Assembly (NCBI RefSeq): GCF_020783335.1
Contig: NZ_CP086068.1
Location: forward strand, 2,418,001 to 2,482,000
From: Mucilaginibacter daejeonensis
GTDB taxonomy: Bacteria > Bacteroidota > Bacteroidia > Sphingobacteriales > Sphingobacteriaceae
Direction: 5' to 3'
Length of the DNA: 64,000 bases
Of the stretch, positions 27,608-37,032 are shown one piece after another. Made by a program: the position numbers and the translations under genes. The notes under the pieces are model-generated. The model did no database searches, had not been told where the DNA came from, and saw only the letters and a program-made list of their open reading frames with translations. Numbering within the stretch: the first letter of the stretch is position 1; every line of letters begins with the position of its first letter.

Positions 27608-28453
27608 TCTGCGAATTTTCTGAATATATGGTATTATTTGAGTGATTTTGAACAAGAAATGCGCAGCTACTTAATGCTGACCTCCTTAGTTTACTTTTAA
27701 AAAAGTGTCCTTGAACATTCCAATATGAGGCTAGCCTCTCAAGGGCACAACGATGAGGTAAGCTGATCATCTCACTATCATTAAACAGTTCGACCTACAT
27801 TAGCTGATGTGTTGTGTACTGCGCAAAAGGGTGCAACGATATGCACATGGGTGATGCCGCTCGCGAACCTATAATCCCCAAAAATTATAAAGTTTATAAT
27901 TTTCTGTATAGACCGAGATCCATGAAGATCTTAAAAAGGCAATATCGCAATGCTCTAATTGAAATCACAAAATCGGTTTAACCGAGTACTCGCTAAGCCA
28001 GTAGATCAGTTGTCTGCCATAAATTTAAACTTCTATCAGGCAATAAGCAATGCAAACTGATGCTTCGTTTAAGAAAGCTTTAAATTGATCTCAAATATTT
28101 TAAAGTCACCAAACTACGGTTCGAATCCCAATGGCTTCCCGGCGACCGGCAGCAGAGCAAGACTCGAATCGTTTTGATAGTCTAGATTATTGCCAATGTA
28201 GAAGGTCAAGGTATCATAGTGAATGAACCCATTATTCTTCGATCAGCTTCACTTAGATTTTTAACGGCATTCATTTACTCAAGATCATAACTGATCCAAG
28301 CTTCGTCACAAACCACCCTTAATAGTAACGGAACCGGTCGTTTTAATTACCCCTATTAGACGCCAGGTCATAGATGTTGATCTGAGTATAGTTGATCATC
28401 GCTTACCATGTTGCAATGTCAACAGCTACAAAAATTTATATATTAGCCCTAAA
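27608..28453. other. 846-nt gene-free interval
   Basis: No convincing coding frame is present on either strand. The region holds a perfect AT-rich palindrome (27881-27903), a shorter palindrome TCGGTTTAACCGA (27973-27985), and a TCGAATCC-like T-arm resemblance at 28118-28129 that does not fold into a tRNA. It may contain degraded DNA from cassette insertion, or a non-coding RNA. Confidence 0.5.
27881..27903. repeat. Perfect 11-1-11 palindrome
   Basis: The arms AAAATTATAAA (27881-27891) and TTTATAATTTT (27893-27903) are exact reverse complements around a single G. It sits alone in the gene-free interval downstream of the repair cassette. It could be a protein-binding site or a symmetric AT-rich hairpin. 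Confidence 0.6.
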
Positions 28454-29032
28454 GTGAATGATCTAAAAATACATTTGGCCGCGAACTGGAAGCTGAAAGA
28501 GGAAGAGATAGACATTTTCCTTTCTGCATCTGACTTGATCACTTTACAGAAAGGTGAAGATTTTTTCTTACCGGGTGCAGTATGCGACAAGATCGGTTTA
28601 ATAAAAAACGGATTAATGAAATGCGTTTTGGTTGAAAATGAGAAAGAAGTCATTTTTGAGTTCGCATATGAAAATAGCTTCATTGCAGATTATTACAGCT
28701 TTGTAACAGGTACGCCGTCAACTAAAGTCATCACTTGCTTGGAACCAACGATCGCTTACGTGATCACCAGACAAAAGTTGAGAGAGCTAAGCAGCAGATA
28801 TCCGTTCATGGAGCGTATGAGCATGATAACGAATGAGCAGTTGTTTGTCAGAATGCATGAAAAGCTTACCTCGCTTCTGCTGGACTCGGCAACGGTTCGT
28901 TATCAAAAGTTGATCACGGCAAGGCAGGACCTGGCTCAGCGCATTCCGCAATATTTATTGGCTTCTTATTTAAATATCAAGCCTGAAACTATAAGCAGGA
29001 TCCGCAAGCGAATGGTAAAAGTGCTTTCTTGA
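28454..29032 (+). CDS. Crp/Fnr-family transcriptional regulator
   Basis: This is a 192-residue regulator with an N-terminal cyclic-nucleotide-binding-like beta-roll (about 20-125, including LQKGEDFFLPGAVCDKIGLIKNGLMK) and a C-terminal winged helix (about 140-192, with RIPQYLLASYLNIKPETISRIRKRM). It lacks the Fnr iron-sulphur cysteines and resembles the many Bacteroidota cAMP-receptor-like proteins of unknown ligand. The start codon appears to be GTG at 28454. The DinB-like gene 74 nt downstream may be its target or partner. Confidence 0.88.
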   Translation: MNDLKIHLAANWKLKEEEIDIFLSASDLITLQKGEDFFLPGAVCDKIGLIKNGLMKCVLVENEKEVIFEFAYENSFIADYYSFVTGTPSTKVITCLEPTIAYVITRQKLRELSSRYPFMERMSMITNEQLFVRMHEKLTSLLLDSATVRYQKLITARQDLAQRIPQYLLASYLNIKPETISRIRKRMVKVLS

Positions 29033-29106
29033 CTTAGGTCAACTCCTTTTTTAGACGCTCCGTCTTAGCTTTACCGTATCTGAGTAGCCATAAAAAGGGC
29101 CAAGCC

Positions 29107-29640
29107 ATGCTCAGCGAAGAAATGAGAACTGAACTCCTTTTACAACAAACCACAGATGCCTACACATGGACGAACAGGTTATTAGAATCTTTGCCGATCG
29201 AAAAGTGGGAGATCTCACCACCAGTTATAGGATCAAACGCTTTATGGCAAGCCGGTCATTTGCTGGTAAGTTTTTATTATCATTCTATACTAGTGATAAG
29301 AGGTCATCAACAAACCATTTTACAAAGCATACCGCTTAAGTTATATGGCCAGTTGTTCACACAGGATGCTCCGGCTACGGCAGTGGGCCAGGTGAACCCT
29401 TATCAACTTGCTGAAGATCTAAAAAAGATGCAGGAGCATTCGCTTACCATCATCAAAACGATCAATGAAGAGGAACTATTGACAGAGCTGGAGCCGACCG
29501 GCTTTGTTCACCCTGTTGCAAATAACAAACTAGGTGCACTAGATTGGAACATCAAACATACACTTTGGCATTGCGGACAATTAGCACTTATTAAACGGGT
29601 GATCGATGCGCGGTATCAATTTGATCTACAGCTGAAATAG
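29107..29640 (+). CDS. DinB-like four-helix-bundle protein
   Basis: This is a 177-residue protein of the DinB/YfiT metal-binding superfamily. The helical layout and metal-type histidines are visible in LWQAGHLLVSFYYH near residue 52 and in KHTLWHCGQLALIKR near the C-terminus. Members of this superfamily act as thiol-dependent transferases or stress proteins, and many remain uncharacterised. It follows the Crp/Fnr regulator on the same strand, suggesting a two-gene unit. No more precise function can be given. Confidence 0.8.
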   Translation: MLSEEMRTELLLQQTTDAYTWTNRLLESLPIEKWEISPPVIGSNALWQAGHLLVSFYYHSILVIRGHQQTILQSIPLKLYGQLFTQDAPATAVGQVNPYQLAEDLKKMQEHSLTIIKTINEEELLTELEPTGFVHPVANNKLGALDWNIKHTLWHCGQLALIKRVIDARYQFDLQLK

Positions 29641-29726
29641 CTATAGGCATAATTCTACATTCTCCTAAATCTAGTACAAGAAAACCAACATCCCCTTTAA
29701 AGAGATACAAAACTATGTAAGTGACA

Positions 29727-32132
29727 TCACTTATACCTATTTAGATCATCTGGCAAGGTCTCTTTAGGCGTGTTGGTCACCTTCTGTCCTCTGTTCAACT
29801 TGTAGACGAGCGTAAGCCTGATCCGGCTGGTATTGGGCTTGTTAGTGTAAGAAGCGGAATAACCTTCATAAAAGAGGCCATTATGGTACCGGTAAGTATT
29901 GAACAGGTCATACCATTTTAGCGCTACGAAGCACTTGGAGGGCACCATTGTATAGTCTAGACCCACGTCCGCTTGCCAGCGTTTGGCTTGCCTCGTTTGG
30001 TAAAGCTCCATTGCGGACCGGTAAAATACTGAGGTCTCCAGGTTGAACTTTTTTGAGATCTTATAATCGTTACTGAATGATACGCTACAATATTTGTTCA
30101 TCTTATGTTGATCTAATCGATCAGAAGAGGCTGATCCGTGTTCATACTTGTACATCTCGCCATAAAGATTCAATTGCCCCTGTAGCCTGATGCTCAGCAT
30201 TGAATAGTTCAACGATACACTCGAATAGTAGTCATTCAGATTAACGGCATTCTCAGGGCGTTCGAGCGAGTTAAGTGTGTTCTCTACCTGACGGTTCACC
30301 AGGAATACCTGACCATTAACACGATTATAGCCCAGCGAAGCACTCAAAAAGTCCCAAAAGGAGTTATCTACTGAAAGGGTGTATCTTTTAGATGGCTGCA
30401 AATGAGGATTCCCGGTCCGGTTCTTAAATTCGTTGATATAAAGTACGTAAGGGTTAAGATATTTATAATCTGGCCGTGACAATCCGGACGTTAGTTTTAA
30501 GGTGCTGGAGATATTTTCTTTATGCCAGCTTATAGCCAGGTTAGGCAAATAGTTCAAGTAGGTTTGTTTCACGCTACTCTTTTTACCCAAGAACGCGCTT
30601 TCCGTCCAGGTACGCTCCATGCGTACGCCCGCACTAAATGACCATGGTGCCATCTTAAGAATATAACGGAGGTAGCCAGCTTGGATGCGCTCCGTATATC
30701 GCAGATCATCTGAGCGGCCCATATCACGCCTGGTTATGCTGGTTGTTATCAGGCTGTCATAGCTCACTTTATTCGTAACGTCTCCATTTGTAAATTTCAG
30801 GCCTGCTTCCAATGCCGCGTGATGGTACGGAACCTCGTAATCCGCGCTCAGTATTTGCTGATGGCCTTGCAGGGGAATGCTGGCCCTTATCGTAGGCGGC
30901 GTAATGCTGTTACCCTGTACATCCGTCAGTCTGTTGTTATAGAATTGCATTTGGTCGCTGTACCCCGTCCGGTAACCATAACTAACATCAAGTACCGTTC
31001 CATTGGTATCGGCTTTGTACCGGTAATTTAAGGTCAGTGATGTTATATTCTCCCGGTTCTTTGCAGCACTGTTGTAGAGCAGATCAAAGTTGTTAGCCCC
31101 ATGATAGCGGCCGCTGTCGTTAAGATTTCCCTTGGAATTATTCCAGTTAGAGATCATACTGAAACTCAACGCATTTTTGCGGTTAAGATCATAAGCTAAG
31201 GTCGTGTAAATGCTTGGCGTGTGAACTCTGGATCGATTGTCCCGCTGATAGTTGACCAGCGTCAAAGGCAACTGTGCAGGTCCATACAATTTCTGGCCGC
31301 TTTCACTAAAGTAACTGCTGTTGTTAGTGTAGTTCAAAGATACATTACCATTGAACCCACTTTCAACCCAGCCTCCAAATAAGCTGTGCTGATGGCTTAC
31401 ATACCTGTCTAGGGTGATGCCGTTGGTCAGCGTTACCTGGTAACCGTCGGTCAACCTTTTCTTTAACACCACATTCAATACGCTGCCCCCCGCAGCATCA
31501 TACTTTGCAGAACCTCCATTGGTCAGCTCCACTTTGTCCAGTGCGCTTGCCGGCATTGACTTCAGCAGGTTCAATACCTGTGCTAATTGCATCGTCTGCT
31601 GTTTACCATCGAGCAAGATGGTAATGGCATCCGACCCGTTCACCCGAATAATCTGATCATTTTCTACCCAAACGCCGGGTAACTTTCTAAGTATTTCCAA
31701 TGCATTATCGCTGTTGATACCGGGCAGCGTGGTAACATCATAAATGATCTTATCACCTTTCACCGTGACCAGCTTTTTACGCTCCTTGATAGAGACTTCA
31801 GCCAGTTGAACAGGTGATGGCTCCAGCGTCATTATCAACCTTTCACTTTTTGTGGTTAATGCTAATAAGCGAAGGACCGGGCGGTAGCCTAACAGTGATG
31901 CTTGGATGGTATAGTTTCCTGAATGAATGCCGGTAAATGTAAATGAACCTGCCGTGTCCGTAACTATTTGTTTTTTAACAGCCTGATCTGCTTTCTGAGT
32001 TAAACTCACCGTAACATGTGACAATGGCCGCCCGTCGGGACCAATGATAATACCGGAACAGGAAAAGAGGGCTTGACAGTAACCAAGCATGTTTATTGAG
32101 CCAAGTAGTAGCGTAAGTAGTAATTTTTTCAT
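29727..32132 (-). CDS. TonB-dependent receptor / outer-membrane beta-barrel protein (OMP_b-brl_3 type)
   Basis: This is an outer-membrane receptor of about 801 residues. A signal peptide (MKKLLLTLLLGSINMLGYCQA) is followed by a CarboxypepD_reg domain (GPDGRPLSHVTVSLTQ), a degenerate plug (DNALEILRKLPGVWVEN, GGSAKYDAAGGSVLNVVLKK) and a C-terminal barrel of the Bacteroidota outer-membrane beta-barrel family. It is not SusC-like and has no SusD partner. The in-frame ATG at 32195 is rejected in favour of 32132, which starts the signal peptide. It is divergent from a LytS/LytTR pair, which may control it. The ligand is unknown. Confidence 0.88.
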   Translation of the reverse strand: MKKLLLTLLLGSINMLGYCQALFSCSGIIIGPDGRPLSHVTVSLTQKADQAVKKQIVTDTAGSFTFTGIHSGNYTIQASLLGYRPVLRLLALTTKSERLIMTLEPSPVQLAEVSIKERKKLVTVKGDKIIYDVTTLPGINSDNALEILRKLPGVWVENDQIIRVNGSDAITILLDGKQQTMQLAQVLNLLKSMPASALDKVELTNGGSAKYDAAGGSVLNVVLKKRLTDGYQVTLTNGITLDRYVSHQHSLFGGWVESGFNGNVSLNYTNNSSYFSESGQKLYGPAQLPLTLVNYQRDNRSRVHTPSIYTTLAYDLNRKNALSFSMISNWNNSKGNLNDSGRYHGANNFDLLYNSAAKNRENITSLTLNYRYKADTNGTVLDVSYGYRTGYSDQMQFYNNRLTDVQGNSITPPTIRASIPLQGHQQILSADYEVPYHHAALEAGLKFTNGDVTNKVSYDSLITTSITRRDMGRSDDLRYTERIQAGYLRYILKMAPWSFSAGVRMERTWTESAFLGKKSSVKQTYLNYLPNLAISWHKENISSTLKLTSGLSRPDYKYLNPYVLYINEFKNRTGNPHLQPSKRYTLSVDNSFWDFLSASLGYNRVNGQVFLVNRQVENTLNSLERPENAVNLNDYYSSVSLNYSMLSIRLQGQLNLYGEMYKYEHGSASSDRLDQHKMNKYCSVSFSNDYKISKKFNLETSVFYRSAMELYQTRQAKRWQADVGLDYTMVPSKCFVALKWYDLFNTYRYHNGLFYEGYSASYTNKPNTSRIRLTLVYKLNRGQKVTNTPKETLPDDLNRYK

Positions 32133-32300
32133 TTGATGATAAGAGTTCGTTTGGGATCGATCGGCCGAAAGTGCGAAGCGTGACCGTACGTTCAAAAATT
32201 ATTATCCCAGTCCTGTGATTATCTATCCAAACCGGTAACAGGCGTTATAATTGTATCAGATCAAGTACGAATCCCTGTTGGAATAGCCAATGACTTGGTT

Positions 32301-32319
32301 GGGATAATATATTTATCCC
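32301..32319. promoter_or_regulatory. Palindrome upstream of the LytS-like kinase gene
   Basis: GGGATAA (32301-32307) and TTATCCC (32313-32319) form a perfect 7-5-7 palindrome ending 28 nt before the kinase ATG. A further TTATCCC half-site lies about 110 nt upstream in the same divergent region. This suggests a regulator site acting on the kinase operon and perhaps the receptor gene. Confidence 0.5.
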
Positions 32320-32347
32320 GCTTAGTTATTCTGTTTACCTTTAAAGC

Positions 32348-33358
32348 ATGAGGAAAAAAGAGCGCTGGTACTTATTAGCCGGATGGCTATTATACTTAGT
32401 CTTTCTGACCATAGCGGAGTTATTGAACCTTACCCACAACAAAGCTTCATTGCTCAGCTTCTCTTTTTATCTGTCCTGCTTAGCCTGCTTCAGTTTATCT
32501 TATACGATCGCTTTTCCTTTAGCTGCGGGCAAGCACAGGATGATCAAATTGGTGACCGGGTTATTGCTCAGTGTTGCGATCTTTGTGATCTGCCGGTACC
32601 TGTTAGAGGAAGTACTCTTCAATTACCTATTTGGCATCCGTAATTACAACGTTAGAACATCCTGGTTGCGTTACTTCGTTGATAATGTATTTTACGCTTC
32701 GCTGGTCACCACGGTCAGCGCTGCTATGTACAGCGGATTCCATACGCTCCATCAGGAACAGGAGAACAAAACACTGCGGGAAGAAAAGATGAAAGCGGAA
32801 CTGTCCTTTCTAAAAAGCCAGATCAATCCGCATTTTTTGTATAATACGCTTAACTATTTCTACTCGCTGGCTTACCCTGTATCTGAGCAACTGGGTCACG
32901 CGGTCATTCAGCTTTCTCATTTGATGCGTTATATGCTGACCGATGCTTCAGGCAGCGATGTGCCTTTACAGAAAGAGATCGAATACATTGAAAACTACAT
33001 CACTTTATACCGAATGCTGTTTGAAGAACGCTTCTTTGTAAAGCTTCAAGTAGAAGGCAAGGTTGACCTGGGACAGATCGTGCCCTTGATACTGATCGGA
33101 TTTGTGGAGAACGCGTTTAAACATGGCGTTGTAAACGATCCTAACCACCCTGTGATTATCACTCTTAAGATTAAGGACGGCCAGCTACTATTTCGAGTCA
33201 TTAATCAGATCAGTACCGCTCAAAAAGACCATTCTACCGGAATTGGACTTAGTAATATCAAGCGACGGTTAGACCTGATCTACCCTAATGCACGCCATCA
33301 GCTTGACATCAAAACCAGTCAGCAGTTCTTCGAGGTCAACCTGAGTATTTTACTTTGA
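32348..33358 (+). CDS. LytS/YehU-type sensor histidine kinase
   Basis: This is a 336-residue membrane histidine kinase. About four hydrophobic segments occupy residues 8-140 (for example WYLLAGWLLYLVFLTIAELL). A coiled linker leads to a His_kinase domain with phospho-acceptor His162 in SQINPHFLYNTLN. A short HATPase_c domain carries FVENAFKHGV and STGIGLSNIKRRL. It is followed 37 nt later by a LytTR response regulator, its evident partner. The signal is unknown; the neighbouring outer-membrane receptor points to envelope or nutrient sensing. Confidence 0.93.
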   Translation: MRKKERWYLLAGWLLYLVFLTIAELLNLTHNKASLLSFSFYLSCLACFSLSYTIAFPLAAGKHRMIKLVTGLLLSVAIFVICRYLLEEVLFNYLFGIRNYNVRTSWLRYFVDNVFYASLVTTVSAAMYSGFHTLHQEQENKTLREEKMKAELSFLKSQINPHFLYNTLNYFYSLAYPVSEQLGHAVIQLSHLMRYMLTDASGSDVPLQKEIEYIENYITLYRMLFEERFFVKLQVEGKVDLGQIVPLILIGFVENAFKHGVVNDPNHPVIITLKIKDGQLLFRVINQISTAQKDHSTGIGLSNIKRRLDLIYPNARHQLDIKTSQQFFEVNLSILL

Positions 33359-33395
33359 TCTCCCTTTAACTTACTAAAATCAATAATATATAAAT

Positions 33396-34127
33396 ATGAT
33401 CCGCTGCCTTGCCGTCGATGACCAGTCCTATGCTACAAAGATCATTATGGACCATATCGCCAAAGTGCCCTTCCTTGAGGCGGCAGGTCATACGACCAAT
33501 GCCATAGAAGCTCTAAGCCGGGTACAGCAGGGAGATATTGACCTGGTATTTTTGGATATACAGATGCCTGACCTTACCGGCATACAATTTTTGAAATTGT
33601 GTACTGGCAAATGCAAAGTGATACTTACAACGGCCTATCCGGAATATGCATTGGAAGGTTTTGAACAAGACGTGGTGGATTATTTGCTAAAACCTATTCC
33701 ATTCGAACGTTTTCTGAAAGCTGCCCATAAAGCGCAATTCCTGATCAATGCCGCAAAAGCAAAGGGTAGTGACAACACCATGAGTTCAATACCCGGCCCA
33801 ACGCAGCAAGGATATTGTTTTGTTAAAAGTGATAGTAAAAGTAAATTCATCAGGATCGATCATAACGATATCTTATATCTGGAAGGTATGAGAAACTACG
33901 TATCTTTGATGACACATGACCGGCGTATCATGATCTACCGCACTTTGAGGGACTTTGAGTCTGAACTTCCGCAGCCGCCATTTTACCGGATCCACAGATC
34001 CTATATTATCTCATTAGACAAAGTTAGACTTGTCAACGGGAACACCGTCTACATTGGTGATCAGACGATTCCCATTGGAGAAACTTATCTTACTTCTTTT
34101 CTAAATATCATTCAGCCCAAGTTGTAG
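33396..34127 (+). CDS. LytTR-family response regulator
   Basis: This is a 243-residue response regulator. The receiver domain (about 1-120) has the acidic pair in LAVDDQ, phospho-acceptor Asp54 in VFLDIQMPD, a conserved Thr in LTTAYPEYAL and the Lys in LLKPIPF. The C-terminal LytTR DNA-binding domain (about 140-240) includes IRIDHNDILYLEGMRNYVSL and FYRIHRSYIISLDKV. It is the cognate partner of the preceding LytS-like kinase. Likely targets are the divergent receptor or its own operon. Confidence 0.94.
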   Translation: MIRCLAVDDQSYATKIIMDHIAKVPFLEAAGHTTNAIEALSRVQQGDIDLVFLDIQMPDLTGIQFLKLCTGKCKVILTTAYPEYALEGFEQDVVDYLLKPIPFERFLKAAHKAQFLINAAKAKGSDNTMSSIPGPTQQGYCFVKSDSKSKFIRIDHNDILYLEGMRNYVSLMTHDRRIMIYRTLRDFESELPQPPFYRIHRSYIISLDKVRLVNGNTVYIGDQTIPIGETYLTSFLNIIQPKL

Positions 34128-34845
34128 AGATTCGACTGGAATTAAGCATCGTCAGCTAAATCAATACGACCTTACCTTACTCATCAATTCCAGAATGAAT
34201 CACATCATTTCATAGACATGATTTCGCAAAGACGCTGACGGTCTCGTGATATCTCTCGATTGTTGTGTGTATTCCATTCGAGTTCTGTTAGGCCTCAGAC
34301 CATTACTAAGAAGTCTTTGTTTTAGTCACCCTTTTCAATCAATCTTCATTGTAGGCGGAAGTTTCTATAATATTATCTAAGCTTTTCCTCTGATCGTCTA
34401 AAAAACTGAGTTCTCAATAACTCTCATCTACACTTTGCCTTCTCATGATATTCAACATGCGTTTCAATACCCGAAGATATGGATATTGCCGGTTTGCACG
34501 AAGCTTACGGGATGTTCGAAAAGATCGATCAGGTTCCAGTCCGCTACTCCTTTGTAATCGCCAAGACTATAACCGGCTAAAGCGCCGATCGATAAGGCCG
34601 TACTGGCTTGATGGTCCGCTGCCAATGAGATCACGCCGCCTTTGAACTTTGCAGCATAGGTACTTGCTAAGATGATCAGCCGGTCGCTTAGCAAATAATA
34701 CCGGCTTGACCTGCAATGGTAATGTAAGCCTCCGGCAAGCTGAATTTTGGAGGTCTTCCGGAACGCATATTGTCCAAGGAGTTGGAACAATCGCAGGGTC
34801 CCCTGATCACTGCGGAAGGCCTAGTTGGATGTCGGTTCTGATCTA
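34128..34845. other. Degraded interval with no intact gene
   Basis: No intact gene is seen. A minus-strand frame at 34464-34790 (108 codons) reads well in its second half (SLAADHQASTALSIGALAGYSLGDYKG) but lacks a plausible start and is not recognised. Just to its right, another minus frame (TSETRLRAVRERMRTML) resembles the C-terminus of the neighbouring oxidoreductase. The stretch looks like decayed coding DNA. Confidence 0.4.
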
Positions 34846-35743
34846 TTATCCGCAGCATAGTCCGCATCCGTTCCCGTACCGCCCGTAACCTGGTTTCGCT
34901 GGTATGATGCATCGATCCTGAATGCCCTGGTAGCTTCCCTTGATATATGATCGATAGGAAACGACCCTGTGAAATTTTAATTCCGACAAAGCAACCATGC
35001 CGCAGGTCGTTACGGCTCCGCCATACATAGTGGACTTGAGCATACCTGACAGCACTTCACCGCCAACGCAATCAATACCGCCCGCGTATTTTGCTGCAGC
35101 TAAAGGCTCGGCAGCGAAGGTAGACGTGAAGTCATTCCTGTTCATCAGTTCCGCAGCGCCTAAAATTATCATTAAATGGTCCGGGTCCGGTCTCCCGGTT
35201 ATTGCTGTCACCCGGTACCCCATCTTATCAAGAATAGCCACTGCAATGCTGCCAACGCCAACGCTCGCACCGCTAACCAATACCTTTCCGGCATCTGGCT
35301 GTACACCTGAAAGAAGCAGTTGTTGTACGGAAAGTCCAGCGGCTAAACCTGCGGTACCAAAGATCATCGCTTCTTTCTCCGTCATGTTCGCCGGTAATGG
35401 CAATGCCCAGTCCGCGGGTATGGAGATGTAACCACCGAAACCACCCCATGTGTTCATACCCAGATCGAATCCTGTGACCAAGACCTTTTCTCCAGGCTTA
35501 AATGAATCTGTTTTTGAACGAATGACCTCACCCGCTGCGTCTATACCCGGCACATGCGGGAACCGGGGGGGCCACACCACGCTTACATGACGCAGATAGC
35601 GCATCGTTATAATTTAGTGAAGAATAGCTGACCTTAATCAATAGGGCCTGTGGAGGTAGATCCTTTGTATTAACGGACCCGATCTTTCTTTCAATACTAT
35701 CGTTGATCTCAGTGACCTGGAAAGCGTTATAGTCGTAGTCCAT
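34846..35743 (-). pseudogene. YhdH/AcuI-type quinone oxidoreductase (MDR family), frameshifted
   Basis: The N-terminal part (from 35743, MDYDYNAFQVTEIND to VSYSSLNYNDALSA) and the Rossmann-fold part (FPHVPGIDAAGEVI, GTAGLAAGLSVQQLLLSGVQPDAGKVLVSGASVGVGSIAVAILDKMGY) match zinc-free medium-chain dehydrogenases of the acrylyl-CoA reductase type. The two parts lie in different frames. The switch occurs at a run of seven C residues (minus strand, near 35563-35569) where six would restore the frame. The C-terminal end is also degraded: family-like residues continue in another frame to the left of 34912. This is a pseudogene, or a single-base error at the C-run plus genuine C-terminal decay. Confidence 0.75.
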
Positions 35744-35950
35744 AGCGATCTTTTGATAACTAAATTGGCTACCTTTAGTTCATCAAACAATAACTTACAA
35801 TTTATACCGTGACAGCACGTAGTATAGTATTGTTGACCATCAACGTAAGCATCTATGGAAAATTTGGGTGATCAAGAAGTTAAATGGTAAGCATCTGTCC
35901 TTAGCACCTTTCGTAGTGCAGTATCTCACTCTGTTTAATAGATGGGATCT

Positions 35951-37027
35951 TTATAAACTTTGCCCTTCTTTGATCTCATCACTGGCGCGTAACAAAATTT
36001 TTTCTCCCGCTTTAATGTTACCGAACACTTCGGTATGATCGTCTCCAATCACACCCTCTTTAACATCGGCAAACACGGCTTTACCTTCTTTGATCTTAAT
36101 AACGTACTCACGTTCGGTTGAACGTACTATGGCATTATTAGGTACAGTCAAAGTTTTTGCGCCTAGCACAAGCGGTATTTTAACTTCCCCATACATACCT
36201 GGTTTTAAACGCTGATCGGCGTTGGGAACGTCAACTTCAATTGCCTCTGAACGCTGGTTACCCAAAGCATTTGCCGAGCGGCTGATAAATGCCTTATTAT
36301 CTTTATCGGGCAGGGCATTAAACACAAAAGATACTTTTTGTTTTAGGTCCACCTTATCTACATAGGCTTCGGGTATCATTACCTCCAACCTTAGCTTACG
36401 CGTATCCTGTAACACCAGCATAGGCTGGTCAGTTGATTTGCCCGGCCCCACCAAGGCTCCTGATGATACGTTACGCTGTACGATCATACCATCGAACGGC
36501 GCACGAATATTTAAGTACGCCTGTATATCACGCATGGATGCCGCATTTGACCGCTCTGACAATACCACAGCCTCATCGGCCTTCATTTTCGAAAGTGCGT
36601 TATCCAAATCTAGCGGTGATACCGCTCCTTCTTCTTTGGCCGCTTCCTTTAAACGGCGGTATTTTTCGCGGCTTGCATTGGCCGATTCCTGCGCCTGCAA
36701 AAAACGGGCATTAGCCGATTGCACTTGCGACAGCATCTCAGGAGCTTCAAGTACAGCCATTAGTTGACCTTTTTTCACCAAAGAGCCGCGATCGACCTTC
36801 ATTTGCTTAACAAAGCTGTTTATTTTGGCAAATATATTTACTTCGTTAAATGGTTTTAATTGCCCCGGTAAGCGCACATAACTCGATAGCGCCTTTTCAG
36901 AAACTGTACCGGTTTCAAACTTATCGGCAGCAGCCTTTTTCTCGGTCATATCTACCGGTTTATCAGCGTGGGAGCAGCTGCTTAAAGCAATGGCTGAAAA
37001 CAACACTGCGAATATTTTAGATCTCAT
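35951..37027 (-). CDS. RND efflux periplasmic adaptor (membrane fusion protein)
   Basis: This is a 358-residue periplasmic adaptor of a tripartite RND pump, anchored as a lipoprotein (lipobox LSSC, Cys18). A barrel-sandwich lipoyl-like domain (VDRGSLVKKGQLMAVLEAPEM and IRAPFDGMIVQRNVSSGALVGPG) flanks an alpha-hairpin rich in Ala/Gln (about 95-150). A beta-barrel and membrane-proximal domain with KPGMYGEVKIPL follow. It is the last gene of the operon TolC-RND-adaptor, 5 nt after the pump gene. The substrate is not evident. Confidence 0.93.
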   Translation of the reverse strand: MRSKIFAVLFSAIALSSCSHADKPVDMTEKKAAADKFETGTVSEKALSSYVRLPGQLKPFNEVNIFAKINSFVKQMKVDRGSLVKKGQLMAVLEAPEMLSQVQSANARFLQAQESANASREKYRRLKEAAKEEGAVSPLDLDNALSKMKADEAVVLSERSNAASMRDIQAYLNIRAPFDGMIVQRNVSSGALVGPGKSTDQPMLVLQDTRKLRLEVMIPEAYVDKVDLKQKVSFVFNALPDKDNKAFISRSANALGNQRSEAIEVDVPNADQRLKPGMYGEVKIPLVLGAKTLTVPNNAIVRSTEREYVIKIKEGKAVFADVKEGVIGDDHTEVFGNIKAGEKILLRASDEIKEGQSL

Positions 37028-37032
37028 TTTTG

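Noticed and set aside
28118-28129. GGTTCGAATCCC resembling a tRNA T-arm
   Set aside because: The flanking bases do not form a T-stem, no anticodon or D arm is present, and the following bases do not give a convincing acceptor strand. It is probably chance, though a scar of an att site cannot be excluded.
34464-34790. 108-codon minus-strand frame with a protein-like second half
   Set aside because: It has no plausible start or family match and overlaps the degraded end of the oxidoreductase. It was reported only as part of the decayed interval.
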